Origin: an uncultured Pelagibacteraceae bacterium
Lineage (GTDB): Bacteria > Pseudomonadota > Alphaproteobacteria > Pelagibacterales > Pelagibacteraceae
Reading direction: 5' to 3'
Length of the DNA: 64,000 nt
Assembly (NCBI GenBank): GCA_902603925.1
Contig: CACKWQ010000002.1
Location: forward strand, 49,944-113,943
In this document: piece after piece, positions 19,624 to 29,093 of the stretch
Layout: every line of letters starts with the position of its first letter
How positions within the stretch are numbered: the stretch's first letter is position 1
The notes under the pieces: model-generated
Seen by the model: the letters and a program-made list of their open reading frames with translations, nothing else
Databases searched by the model: none
What the model was told of the DNA's origin: nothing
Translations under genes and position numbers: made by a program

Positions 19624-20396
19624 AGAGAATTAATCTAACAATAACAGGTTGTATGGGTCGAATGGGAAAACAGATTATTAAATCCTCACAAAGTGATAAA
19701 AATTTTAAAATAGTTTCTCTTACTGAGAGTTTTAAGATGAGAAAAAAAGTAAATAAAATAGTACCTGAACTCAACAGTGAAGCATCTTTTAAAAAAACAA
19801 ATGTTATAATAGATTTCACAGTGCCAAAATGTACTTTAGAAGTTTTAAAAATAGCATCAAAGTTGAAAAAGAGAGTTGTAATAGGAACAACGGGCTTCTC
19901 AAGGGGTCAGGAAAAAATTATAGAAAAATATTCGAAGAAAATCCCAATTTTGAAAGCAGGAAATATGAGTTTAGGGATTAATTTACTTATGTATTTAACA
20001 GAAATAACCTCAAAATCTTTAGGCAATAATTTTTTAAGTAAAATTTTTGAAATTCATCACAAACATAAAAAGGACTATCCATCAGGAACTGCTTTAATGC
20101 TAGGAAAGGGCATAGCTATAGGTAGACGTAAAAATTTGAAAACTTTAATTGGCAAAAAGTATTTAAATAAAAAGACTTTTCCTTATGGAAAAAAAATTAA
20201 TTTTAACTCTGTAAGAAAGGGTGAAATTATTGGTGAACATGAAGTTAAATTTTCAAGTGGTAAGGAGATTATTTCTCTAAATCATGAGGCTTTTGATAGA
20301 GCCTTATATTCGGAGGGAGCTCTTACTGCAGCAAAATGGTTAATGAAGAAAAAACCTGGTCTATACTCAATGCGAGATATATTGAACTTTAAATGA
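19620..20396 (+). CDS. dapB: 4-hydroxy-tetrahydrodipicolinate reductase
   Basis: ITGCMGRMGKQI, IGTTGFS, EIHHKHKKDYPSGTAL. Confidence 0.96.
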   Translation: MKRINLTITGCMGRMGKQIIKSSQSDKNFKIVSLTESFKMRKKVNKIVPELNSEASFKKTNVIIDFTVPKCTLEVLKIASKLKKRVVIGTTGFSRGQEKIIEKYSKKIPILKAGNMSLGINLLMYLTEITSKSLGNNFLSKIFEIHHKHKKDYPSGTALMLGKGIAIGRRKNLKTLIGKKYLNKKTFPYGKKINFNSVRKGEIIGEHEVKFSSGKEIISLNHEAFDRALYSEGALTAAKWLMKKKPGLYSMRDILNFK

Positions 20397-21061
20397 GTTC
20401 GAGGAAATCTGATAAAATTAAAAGGGCCAAAATAGTATTAAAAATACTTAATAAAATATATCCTAGTATAACTGTACCTCTTGAAAGCAGAAATGTTTTC
20501 ACTTTATTGATATCTGTTCTTTTATCTGCGCAGTGTACCGATTTAAACGTAAATAATGTAACAAAAGATATTTACCCAAAATACTATAAACCAGAGCACT
20601 TTGTTAAACTTGGTAGAAAAAAGATTGAGAAACTGATAAAGAGAATAGGTATTTTTAGAGTAAAATCTAAGAGTATTTATCTATTATCAAAAACCTTAAT
20701 TAATAAATACAAGGGTGGTGTTCCAAAAACTTTTGAAGAATTAGAGAATCTACCTGGAGTAGGTCATAAAACAGCAAGCGTGGTCATGTCCCAGGGATTT
20801 GGTTATCCAGCTTTTCCAGTAGATACACATATACATCGTTTAGCTCAAAGATGGGGTTTAACAAATGGAAAAAATGTTGTGCAAACTGAAAAGGATTTGA
20901 AAGAACTATTTCCAAAACATAGCTGGAACAAGCTTCACTTGCAAATTATTTATTATGGAAGAGAATATTGTAAAGCTCGAGAGTGTTACGGAATATCTTG
21001 TAAAATCTGTACTACTTGTTATCCTGAAAGAAAAAAACCAATATTAACAAAGAAAGCTTGA
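20393..21061 (+). CDS. nth: endonuclease III
   Basis: LISVLLSAQCTDLNVN, LPGVGHKTASVV, FPVDTHIHR, C-x6-C-x2-C-x5-C cluster. Confidence 0.97.
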   Translation: MSSRKSDKIKRAKIVLKILNKIYPSITVPLESRNVFTLLISVLLSAQCTDLNVNNVTKDIYPKYYKPEHFVKLGRKKIEKLIKRIGIFRVKSKSIYLLSKTLINKYKGGVPKTFEELENLPGVGHKTASVVMSQGFGYPAFPVDTHIHRLAQRWGLTNGKNVVQTEKDLKELFPKHSWNKLHLQIIYYGREYCKARECYGISCKICTTCYPERKKPILTKKA

Positions 21062-21062
21062 C

Positions 21063-21992
21063 ATGAAAATTTTAGGTATAGGAAACGCAATAGTAGACGT
21101 TATATGCAAAGTAGAAGATAAATTTATAACTGAACATGGGTTAACCAAAGGAACAATGAAATTAATTTTTGAAGATAGTGAATTTCAAAAACTATTGACT
21201 AATCTTAAAATAGAAAAAACAGTATCTGGAGGTTCAGTAGCTAATTCAATTGTAGGCTTATCTCAATTAGGAGATAAGGTTGGATTTATAGGAAAAGTTT
21301 CTGATGATGAACTTGGAAATAAATATGAAGAGGGGTTGAAGCAAGAAAATGTAGAATATTTTTATTTAAAAAAGAAAGAAAATATTCCCACTGGAACTTG
21401 TTTAATACTAGTTACGCCTGATTCAGAAAGAACAATGTGCACATTTTTGGGAATTGCTGGTAAAATAAATGAAAATGACGTTGAAATTGAGGCTATAAAA
21501 AAAAGTGATATGATATTTTTAGAGGGATATCTATGGGATGAGGGTGAACCCAAGAAAGCTTTTGATAAAGCAATAAATTCAGCAAAGAAAGTTGCCATGT
21601 CATTGTCAGACCAATTTTGTGTCGACAGACACAAGCCACATTTCTTAGAATTAGTAAAAAGCAAAATAGATATTACTTTTGCAAATGAGCAAGAAATGAT
21701 GTCGTTAATAAATGCAAAACAATTCCAAGAAGTTATAGATTTTTCAAAAGGTCTGAAAAAAACTATTGTTGTTACTCGAGGAGAGAAGGGAGCTATAGCA
21801 ATAAATGGAGACGAAATAGTAGAGTGTGATATCAAGCAAGGACTTAAGGTTGTTGATTTAACTGGAGCAGGTGACTTATTTGCTGCTGGTTTTCTAAATG
21901 GTCAGGTAAATCAAAAGTCTCTAAAAGAAAGTCTTGAAAAAGGCACAGAAATGTCTTCAAAAATTATACAACAGATTGGAGCAAGGCTTTAG
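21063..21992 (+). CDS. PfkB family sugar/adenosine kinase
   Basis: VSGGSVANSIVGLSQLGDKVGFIGKV, VVDLTGAGDLFAAGFL. Confidence 0.93.
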   Translation: MKILGIGNAIVDVICKVEDKFITEHGLTKGTMKLIFEDSEFQKLLTNLKIEKTVSGGSVANSIVGLSQLGDKVGFIGKVSDDELGNKYEEGLKQENVEYFYLKKKENIPTGTCLILVTPDSERTMCTFLGIAGKINENDVEIEAIKKSDMIFLEGYLWDEGEPKKAFDKAINSAKKVAMSLSDQFCVDRHKPHFLELVKSKIDITFANEQEMMSLINAKQFQEVIDFSKGLKKTIVVTRGEKGAIAINGDEIVECDIKQGLKVVDLTGAGDLFAAGFLNGQVNQKSLKESLEKGTEMSSKIIQQIGARL

Positions 21993-22117
21993 AAAGATTT
22001 TTTATTTCTTTTAAAACTTCCTTTACCTTTTTTTGGTTTAACTGTCCGTGGCCTATATTTCTTAGAAAATAAATTTTTTGCAATAAAGTTTTTTTTGCCC
22101 TTAGATTTTATACCCAT
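21989..22117 (-). CDS. arfA: small basic protein, ArfA-like alternative ribosome-rescue factor (not in supplied ORF track)
   Basis: Manual translation MGIKSKGKKNFIAKNLFSKKYRPRTVKPKKGKGSFKRNKKSF*; LFxxKYRxRxVKPKKGKGSFKR resembles the ArfA core (LFRQRVEKNKKGKGSYMRK in E. coli). Confidence 0.78.
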   Translation of the reverse strand: MGIKSKGKKNFIAKNLFSKKYRPRTVKPKKGKGSFKRNKKSF

Positions 22118-22670
22118 AATCGGTGCTTAAAATGAAATTGCTATCTTTAAATGAATTCAAAATTTTTCTTCTTAATCTATAAATATGCGTTTCAACAGTA
22201 TGGGTTTCTAATTTGGAGTTATGCCCCCATACCTTTCTTTGAATATTATTAATTGACTTATCATTATCTACATTGTTTAAAAATAGAATTATTTCAGTTT
22301 CTTTCTGTGTAAGTTTTATTTTTATATCGTTTTTTGTAAGCTCTCTAGCATTAGTGTCTAATGTATAATCCTTAATCAATTGATGAGATTTATTTAAGAA
22401 ATTTTTTTTTAAAGAAAATACATTAATTTTTTGGATAAGATCATCAAACTTTATAGGTAGTTTTTCAATTATTAGGACACTATCTTTTTGAGGAATTTTT
22501 AAGTTATTTTGGGACAGGACTATGCAATCAGATAACTCAAGATTTTCAAAATAAATCATATCTTTTTTTTCTTCAATATGTTTTATATGAAAACTTGTAT
22601 GATCTTCTAACTCTTTCAATATCTCAAATAATTCAGAGAAATTGTATATATATAATCCTGATTTATTCAT
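22101..22670 (-). CDS. OmpR-type winged-helix regulator with degenerate receiver-like N-terminus (start reassigned from 22823)
   Basis: C-terminal KLTQKETEIILFLNN...VWGHNSKLETHTVETHIYRLRRKILN..YGYKI winged helix; N-terminus from MNKSGLYIYNFSELFEIL. Confidence 0.8.
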   Translation of the reverse strand: MNKSGLYIYNFSELFEILKELEDHTSFHIKHIEEKKDMIYFENLELSDCIVLSQNNLKIPQKDSVLIIEKLPIKFDDLIQKINVFSLKKNFLNKSHQLIKDYTLDTNARELTKNDIKIKLTQKETEIILFLNNVDNDKSINNIQRKVWGHNSKLETHTVETHIYRLRRKILNSFKDSNFILSTDYGYKI

Positions 22671-22683
22671 ATAATGGCAGTTT

Positions 22684-23175
22684 ATGATAATAAGAGTTAA
22701 AAATAAAGATACCTTAATTGCTGGAGAATTTAGGTTTAAGTGTAGTATCGGAAGATCAGGAACAAGATTGCACAAACTAGAGGGGGACGGGTCTACACCT
22801 AAAGGAATATACAAATTCGGCAAAGTTTATTGGCGCAATGATAGAGAAAAAAAGCCATTTACAGGTTTAAGTACTGTAAAGATAAAAAAAAAAATGGTTT
22901 GGTGTAATGATATTAAAAGTAAATATTATAATAAACAGATCAACAAAAATAAGAATATAAGGTCTGAAAAATTATTTAGAAAAGATTATAAATATAATTA
23001 TTTCATAACAATCAACTATAATACAAATAATACAAAAAAAGGAAAAGGTAGTGCAATTTTTTTACATCTTACGAGGAATTATTCAAAAACAGCTGGTTGT
23101 ATAGCTGTTAAAAAAAAAGACTTTTTAATATTATTAAAACTTATCAACAAAAATTCAAAGATAAAAATTTATTAA
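22684..23175 (+). CDS. L,D-transpeptidase (YkuD) family protein
   Basis: GRSGTRLHKLEGDGSTPKGIYKFGKVYWRND; catalytic-site-like IFLHLTRNYSKTAGCIAVKKKDFLILL. Confidence 0.82.
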   Translation: MIIRVKNKDTLIAGEFRFKCSIGRSGTRLHKLEGDGSTPKGIYKFGKVYWRNDREKKPFTGLSTVKIKKKMVWCNDIKSKYYNKQINKNKNIRSEKLFRKDYKYNYFITINYNTNNTKKGKGSAIFLHLTRNYSKTAGCIAVKKKDFLILLKLINKNSKIKIY

Positions 23176-23834
23176 GATCTGTTACCAAAGATTTTTGATC
23201 CAATTCTTAAAAAAGTAGACTTAAATTTTATTGCTTCTAAATAATCATGAGACATTCCCATGCTTATATCTGTAAAACCCATATTGTCGTTGAGATCTTT
23301 TAATTTTGAAAAATATTTTGCAGAACTCGATTCAAATGGTGGTAAGCACATTAAACCAATTACATCTAATCTACTTTGCTTACAAAAATTGTAAAGCTCA
23401 TCTAAATGTTCAACATCTATCCCAGATTTTTGTCTTTCAGAACCGATATTTATTTGAATAAAAATTTTAATTTTTTTATTTATACTAACTTGCTCTGAAG
23501 AAATTTTTTTAGCTAATTTCAAACTATCTACGGAATGAATATAATCAAAGATTTTTAAAGCATTTTTAACCTTATTTGTTTGTAATTTACCAATCATATG
23601 AAGTTTTATGTTTTTATTTTTAGCCTTAATATCTGTCCATTTTTCAATAGCTTCTTGAACTTTATTTTCACCAAAATTTATATGTCCATAGTCAACTAAA
23701 TGTAAAATATGGTCAATTGGAAATGTTTTCGATACTGCAATAATTTGAGTAGAATAATCTAGATACTTTAATTCAGAAATTTTTTCTTTTATTTCCTTCT
23801 CAATTTGAATTATGTTTTTAATTGTAGAATGCAT
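23172..23834 (-). CDS. yggS: YggS family PLP homeostasis protein
   Basis: IIAVSKTFPIDHI, FGENKVQEAIEKW, HMIGKLQTNKVKNAL, LSMGMSHDY-like SMGMSHDYLEAI. Confidence 0.95.
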   Translation of the reverse strand: MHSTIKNIIQIEKEIKEKISELKYLDYSTQIIAVSKTFPIDHILHLVDYGHINFGENKVQEAIEKWTDIKAKNKNIKLHMIGKLQTNKVKNALKIFDYIHSVDSLKLAKKISSEQVSINKKIKIFIQINIGSERQKSGIDVEHLDELYNFCKQSRLDVIGLMCLPPFESSSAKYFSKLKDLNDNMGFTDISMGMSHDYLEAIKFKSTFLRIGSKIFGNRS

Positions 23835-24383
23835 TATAAAAATTTAAAAAAGTATTACTTTATTAATTACTTTGATAAGAAACATATATTAAAATTAGAT
23901 AAAAATGTCGATATAATCTATAGAAATTATAGCAAAGATATCAGCCTCAAAGAAATAGGTGTCATAAAAAAACTCTGCAGAAAAACTGGTAGAAAGTTTT
24001 ATTTAAGTAATGCTATAAAATTAGCAATCAAGCATGATTTAGATGGTGTTTATATACCGTCATTTAATAGGGAATTAACGCATAATATATACAAAATAAA
24101 AAAAAAATTTAATATTATTGGATCTGCTCACAATATTCAGGAAATTAATATTAAAATACAACAAAATGTTAAGGAAATATTTATTGCACCAATTTTTAAA
24201 AGAAAAACAAAAATAATTGGTCTTTATGGTTTCTTAAAAATTAGATCTTCTTTTAATCAAAAATTAATCGCATTAGGTGGCATCAACGAAGATAATATTA
24301 AAAAGTTAAATTTGCTAAAAGCCGACGGTTTTGCAGCTATAAAATATTTTGATAAAAAAAAGGCCCCTAAAAAGGGGCCTTAA
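23829..24383 (+). CDS. thiamine phosphate synthase / TenI-like protein
   Basis: TIM-barrel-like pattern: FYLSNAIKLAIKHDLDGVYIP, IGSAHNIQEI, FIAPIFKRKTK, LIALGGINEDNIKKL. Confidence 0.7.
   Translation: MHYKNLKKYYFINYFDKKHILKLDKNVDIIYRNYSKDISLKEIGVIKKLCRKTGRKFYLSNAIKLAIKHDLDGVYIPSFNRELTHNIYKIKKKFNIIGSAHNIQEINIKIQQNVKEIFIAPIFKRKTKIIGLYGFLKIRSSFNQKLIALGGINEDNIKKLNLLKADGFAAIKYFDKKKAPKKGP
24360..24381 (-). terminator. intrinsic terminator, best oriented for the minus-strand porin gene
   Basis: Perfect 8-bp stem AAGGCCCC-TAAAAA-GGGGCCTT; on the minus strand the stem is followed by a T-run (GGGGCCTTTTTTTTATC). Confidence 0.85.
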
Positions 24384-24406
24384 ATTTTTGTTGTTATGCT
24401 TCTAAA

Positions 24407-25318
24407 TTAGAATGCAAATGCAACAGTAAGTTCTTTGTACGCGTCGTCAGCAGTTGCTGAACCATTAGTGTTGTCCTGCGTATTAGCGATTGCCGTGAAT
24501 GACATTCCACCCATAGTGTAAGATGCTGATACACCAGTTGATTGTTCATCACTGTTACCATCACCCATATCTACTTCAGTTCTTCCAACTGAAATTGACA
24601 TATTCTCGTTAACAGCCATACCAATAGCGATCTGAGTTGAAGTTTCATCAGCAGTTGCTTGTGCTGCGAAATCAAATTCAGTTCTCTGTACACCAACAGT
24701 CACATTGCCAGCAGAGTAAGTAACAAAAGCAGTAGTCATATCTTTTGTCTCACCATCTTCACCGCCACCAATACCGATACTTAGACCATCGTAACCGTTG
24801 TAAGTAATTACACCGTGTTGGTCAGATCCACCTGTATCGTCTGTGTATGCTAAGTTAACACCTACATCACCAAAACTGTTTTTGTAAAACACAGAATTTG
24901 TCTCTGAAAGGTTGTTAAAAGTAGTGATACCATTGTCATTTTGGTTCATGTCATCCCAAGCTTGTTCACCTGAGTTAGGAACCACTGATGCATATGCCAT
25001 CATACCAGCTACTGCACCAGAATTAGAGATACCAACTGTTCCAGTGTCTCCCATATCTAGTGTTACTGTTTGTGATGAAAAAGCAGCGTTAGTCATTGTG
25101 TATGAATAGCCAACAGAAAATCCGTTGTCTAATTCACCAGAACCACTGAACGTAATGCCTTTGGCCATTTTGAAACTGTTTCCAGTTACTTCATCATCGT
25201 CATTGCCGAAGTATGTCATCTTAGCTGAACCAGATACATCTAGTGCACCTGCGTAAGCTGAAGAAGCCACTAAAGATCCTGCAAGAGCAGTCAATCCTAG
25301 TTTTTTCATGTTGTTCAT
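24407..25318 (-). CDS. outer-membrane porin (Gram-negative porin family)
   Basis: Signal peptide MNNMKKLGLTALAGSLVASSAYA; beta-barrel repeats; terminal F (VAFAF*); SD-like GGAGTAAC upstream. Confidence 0.88.
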   Translation of the reverse strand: MNNMKKLGLTALAGSLVASSAYAGALDVSGSAKMTYFGNDDDEVTGNSFKMAKGITFSGSGELDNGFSVGYSYTMTNAAFSSQTVTLDMGDTGTVGISNSGAVAGMMAYASVVPNSGEQAWDDMNQNDNGITTFNNLSETNSVFYKNSFGDVGVNLAYTDDTGGSDQHGVITYNGYDGLSIGIGGGEDGETKDMTTAFVTYSAGNVTVGVQRTEFDFAAQATADETSTQIAIGMAVNENMSISVGRTEVDMGDGNSDEQSTGVSASYTMGGMSFTAIANTQDNTNGSATADDAYKELTVAFAF

Positions 25319-25535
25319 AAGTTACTCCATTTGTTAATAATTAATTATAAACAGGGTATTTCTAGCAAAAGGATGGTGGAATTTGAGTTTTTTCTGCATA
25401 AAATGACAATTATTTTAGATTTTGTTGCAAAAATGTCATATTAAAAATGCACTATTTGTGTGGTTTTTAAGCCTTTTTAATATAATTTGCTTAAATATAT
25501 ATATTTAATAAAAAGATCACTTAGATTTACTAAAG

Positions 25536-26087
25536 ATGAAAAACAAATTTCTCCTGTATTTTCTTGGATTATTGTTAGTTTTGTTTTCCCTAAATTCTTG
25601 CGGAATATACAGACCAGTAAGTGTTAAGGACGCGCCAATAGATCCTAAAGAAAGAATTAAAAAGAATATGGAGGAAGGAAAAGGTTTTAGAATCTTAGAT
25701 AGAAATAAATCGTCAGGAAAATTTGATTTTGCAAGTTCAAATGAGCTTTGGAGAGCTGCCTTAGATACAATTGATTTCATGCCACTAGCATCTGCAAACT
25801 ATAGTGGTGGGATAATTATAACAGACTGGTATAGTGACGATGCAAGTGGAAAAGAGTCTTTAAAGATCACAATTAGGTTTTTAACTAACGAGATACGATC
25901 AGACGCGCTTGATGTGAAAATTTTTAAAAAAGATTGTGGAACAAGTCAGAATTGTGCAATGTATGAAGAAAAAGGAAACTTAATATTAGAGATAAAAAAA
26001 AGTATTCTTAAAAAAGCAGCCCTTTATAAAAAAAACAAATTGAAATCAAAAGGTAAAGACTTGGGCAATACAGGTTTCGGTAATTAG
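25536..26087 (+). CDS. DUF3576-type lipoprotein
   Basis: Lipobox-like LFSLNSCGIYRP; NELWRAALDTIDFMPLASANYSGGIIITDWYSD. Confidence 0.8.
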   Translation: MKNKFLLYFLGLLLVLFSLNSCGIYRPVSVKDAPIDPKERIKKNMEEGKGFRILDRNKSSGKFDFASSNELWRAALDTIDFMPLASANYSGGIIITDWYSDDASGKESLKITIRFLTNEIRSDALDVKIFKKDCGTSQNCAMYEEKGNLILEIKKSILKKAALYKKNKLKSKGKDLGNTGFGN

Positions 26088-26102
26088 TAAAATATATCAA
26101 TC

Positions 26103-28646
26103 GTGAATAGATATAATTTTAAAGTTGTTGAAAAAAAATGGCAAAAGTTTTGGCTTGATAATAAATCTTTTAAGTCATCAAAAAATTTATCTAAGAAAAA
26201 GTTTTATTGCTTAGAAATGTTTCCATATCCATCCGGCAAAATACATATGGGTCATGTGCGAAACTATACAATTGGAGATGTTTTATCGAGACATAAAATC
26301 CTTCAAAATTATAATGTTTTACACCCTATGGGTTGGGATTCATTTGGAATGCCAGCAGAAAATGCAGCCCGTGAAAATAATTTAAATCCAAAAGATTGGA
26401 CAGAACAAAATATATCTACAATGAAAAGACAGTTACAAAATCTAGGTCTTTCAATAGATTGGGATAGAGAAATATCTACTTGTTCAGAAGAATATTATAA
26501 ACATCAACAATTATTTTTTATAGAAATGTATGAAAAGGGACTAGTTTATAGAAAAGAAAATTATGTAAACTGGGATCCAATAGATCGGACTGTTTTAGCA
26601 AATGAACAAGTAATTGACGGAAAGGGCTGGAGATCCGGTGCAGTAGTTCAAAGGAAAAAACTCAATCAGTGGTTTTTTAATATTTCAAAATTTTCGGATG
26701 AATTGCTTAAAGCATTGGATAATTTAGATATGTGGCCCAACAAAGTTAAGGTTATGCAAAAAAATTGGATCGGTAAGTCCTTTGGCTGTGAAGTCGATTT
26801 TAAAATAGAGGGTAACAGTGAAATAAAAAATATTAAATGTTTTACGACAAGACCAGATACTCTTTTTGGTTTTTCATTTTTGGCTTTATCCGTGGATCAC
26901 CCTTTGTCAAGATATTTTGATAAAGACCCAGAATTTCAAAATTTTAAAAATGAGTGTGCAAAAACTGGCACTACTGAGGAGTCTATTGCACAAGGTGAAA
27001 AAATAGGCTTTAAAACGAATCTTATGGCTTTAAACCCATTTGATCCAAAGCACAAAGCACCCGTCTACTTTGCTAACTTTGTTCTTATGGATTACGGATT
27101 TGGAGCAGTTTTTGGATGTCCGGGTCATGACCAACGGGATATGGATTTTGCATTGAAATATAATCTAGATATTAAAACAGTAGTCAAACCAGAAAATGAA
27201 AGTGATGAATTTTTAGTTGGAAAAAAAGCTTATGTAGATGGAGGAGAGATCATTAATTCAAAATTTTTAAATGGCTTCAAGGTTCCAGAGGAGTCAATTT
27301 TAAAAACAATAGAAATTTTAGAGGAAAAAAAGCTTGGAGTAAAAAAAATTAATTTTCGATTAAAAGATTGGGGTGTATCTAGACAAAGATATTGGGGCTG
27401 TCCTATTCCAATTATTTATGACGAAGATGGAAATCCAAAAACGGTACCGAAAAGTGATTTGCCGGTTAAACTTCCTTTAACAATTAAGTTAGGATCGAAA
27501 GGAAATCCTCTAGATAAAGATGAGGCTTGGAAAAAAGTGAGTATTGATGGCAAAAATTATATAAGAGAAACTGATACCTTAGATACTTTTGTGGACTCTT
27601 CATGGTATTTTCTGAGATTTTGTTCGCCTAATAACAATAAATATGGATTTGATTACGATCAAATAAACTACTGGATGCCTGTAGATCAGTACATAGGAGG
27701 CGTAGAACATGCCATATTACATTTACTTTACTCAAGGTTTTTCATGAGAGCTATTGGATACAAAAATAATAAATTCGATTTCTTAGAACCATTTAATGGA
27801 TTATTTACACAGGGAATGGTTTGTCATCAAACCTACAAGGATAAAAATGGTGCTTGGCTCAGTCCAGATCAGGTAATTACTAATGACGGTAAATTGTACT
27901 TTTTAAAGGGGGATACAGATCAAAAAGTAATTGTTGGCCCCTCAGAGTCAATGTCCAAATCAAAAAAGAATACGATAGATCCTGAAAATATAATTAATCA
28001 GTATGGTGCTGATGCTGTTAGAATATTTATATTATCAGACAGTCCACCTGAAAAAGATGTGCAGTGGTCAGAACAAGGAATGATTGCGTCATATAAATTT
28101 CTTCAGAAACTTTGGAATTTACACGAAAATATTTTAAGAAAATCTAAAGAGAAAAACAACAACAATATAGTTGAGCAAAAATTAGAAAAGTTTGTTAATG
28201 AAACGATAGTTAAGTTTAATTATAATTTAGAAAAGTTTAATTATAATGTTCTTATAGCTTCACTCTATGAAACGTATAATTTTCTTTCAGATATTATTAA
28301 ATTTGAAATTAGAGGAGAGATTTTAATAAGTAATTATAAAAAAGTATTAACTATCATTTCGCCTATTATTCCACACTTTACCAGTGAATGCTTTGAGACA
28401 TTAAAATGTGAAAAAAATATTGGATGGCCTGATGTTGATAAAGAGAAAATTAAAGTTGATAAAGTTAATTTCGTGATACAATTTAACGGGAAAAAAAGAG
28501 GAAACTTAATTACTAAAATAAATATTAATGAGAAAGATCTTTTAAAAGAAATTATGGACGATAGTAACCTAAATAAATATCTTAAAGATAAGAAGATTAA
28601 AAAGAGCTTCTTTGTTAAAAATAAACTTATTAACATTTTGATATAA
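26103..28646 (+). CDS. leuS: leucyl-tRNA synthetase (GTG start)
   Basis: [46 protein letters not shown]. Confidence 0.98.
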   Translation: MNRYNFKVVEKKWQKFWLDNKSFKSSKNLSKKKFYCLEMFPYPSGKIHMGHVRNYTIGDVLSRHKILQNYNVLHPMGWDSFGMPAENAARENNLNPKDWTEQNISTMKRQLQNLGLSIDWDREISTCSEEYYKHQQLFFIEMYEKGLVYRKENYVNWDPIDRTVLANEQVIDGKGWRSGAVVQRKKLNQWFFNISKFSDELLKALDNLDMWPNKVKVMQKNWIGKSFGCEVDFKIEGNSEIKNIKCFTTRPDTLFGFSFLALSVDHPLSRYFDKDPEFQNFKNECAKTGTTEESIAQGEKIGFKTNLMALNPFDPKHKAPVYFANFVLMDYGFGAVFGCPGHDQRDMDFALKYNLDIKTVVKPENESDEFLVGKKAYVDGGEIINSKFLNGFKVPEESILKTIEILEEKKLGVKKINFRLKDWGVSRQRYWGCPIPIIYDEDGNPKTVPKSDLPVKLPLTIKLGSKGNPLDKDEAWKKVSIDGKNYIRETDTLDTFVDSSWYFLRFCSPNNNKYGFDYDQINYWMPVDQYIGGVEHAILHLLYSRFFMRAIGYKNNKFDFLEPFNGLFTQGMVCHQTYKDKNGAWLSPDQVITNDGKLYFLKGDTDQKVIVGPSESMSKSKKNTIDPENIINQYGADAVRIFILSDSPPEKDVQWSEQGMIASYKFLQKLWNLHENILRKSKEKNNNNIVEQKLEKFVNETIVKFNYNLEKFNYNVLIASLYETYNFLSDIIKFEIRGEILISNYKKVLTIISPIIPHFTSECFETLKCEKNIGWPDVDKEKIKVDKVNFVIQFNGKKRGNLITKININEKDLLKEIMDDSNLNKYLKDKKIKKSFFVKNKLINILI

Positions 28647-29089
28647 TGAAAAAATTTAAAATTTTATTAATATTGTTTATGTTTACCGTTGGTTGTGGAT
28701 ACCAGCCGATTTTAACATCTGATAATAAAAATTTTTCATATAAGAAAGCCGAAACAAAAGGTGACGATCGCTTGTCGTTTAGAGTTATAAGAAATCTAGA
28801 ACATTTAAAAAGTTCAGATAGTGAATACAATATTAAAATCGATATAGAAGAAAAAAAGAGTATTTCGTCTAAAGATAAGAAAGGAAATCCATCAATATTT
28901 AATTTAATGATAATAATTAAAATTGATATTGAAGGGAAAAATAAAAATCTTTCTCAAACCTTTTCTGAAAATTTAAATTATAATAATCAAAAAAACAAAT
29001 TTGATTTAAAAAAATTTGAAAATGAAATAAAGTTAAGTTTAACAGACAAGCTCTCTCAAAATATTTTATTCTATCTCCAATCAGTTTAA
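28646..29089 (+). CDS. lptE: LPS-assembly lipoprotein LptE-like
   Basis: Lipobox LFMFTVGCGYQPIL; located between leuS and holA. Confidence 0.82.
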   Translation: MKKFKILLILFMFTVGCGYQPILTSDNKNFSYKKAETKGDDRLSFRVIRNLEHLKSSDSEYNIKIDIEEKKSISSKDKKGNPSIFNLMIIIKIDIEGKNKNLSQTFSENLNYNNQKNKFDLKKFENEIKLSLTDKLSQNILFYLQSV

Positions 29090-29093
29090 AAAC

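Noticed and set aside
21362-21835. 157-aa minus-strand ORF opposite the PfkB kinase
   Set aside because: Antisense shadow of a well-conserved kinase, with no domain signature.
22671-22823. N-terminal extension of the listed regulator ORF (MPNLYIPLGVDPSPSS...)
   Set aside because: It is antisense to the conserved N-terminus of the L,D-transpeptidase and lacks regulator similarity; the start at 22670 is preferred.
28213-28255. Direct repeat AAGTTTAATTATAAT in leuS
   Set aside because: Falls in the normal LeuS anticodon-binding region ([12 protein letters not shown]); chance similarity from AT-rich codon usage.
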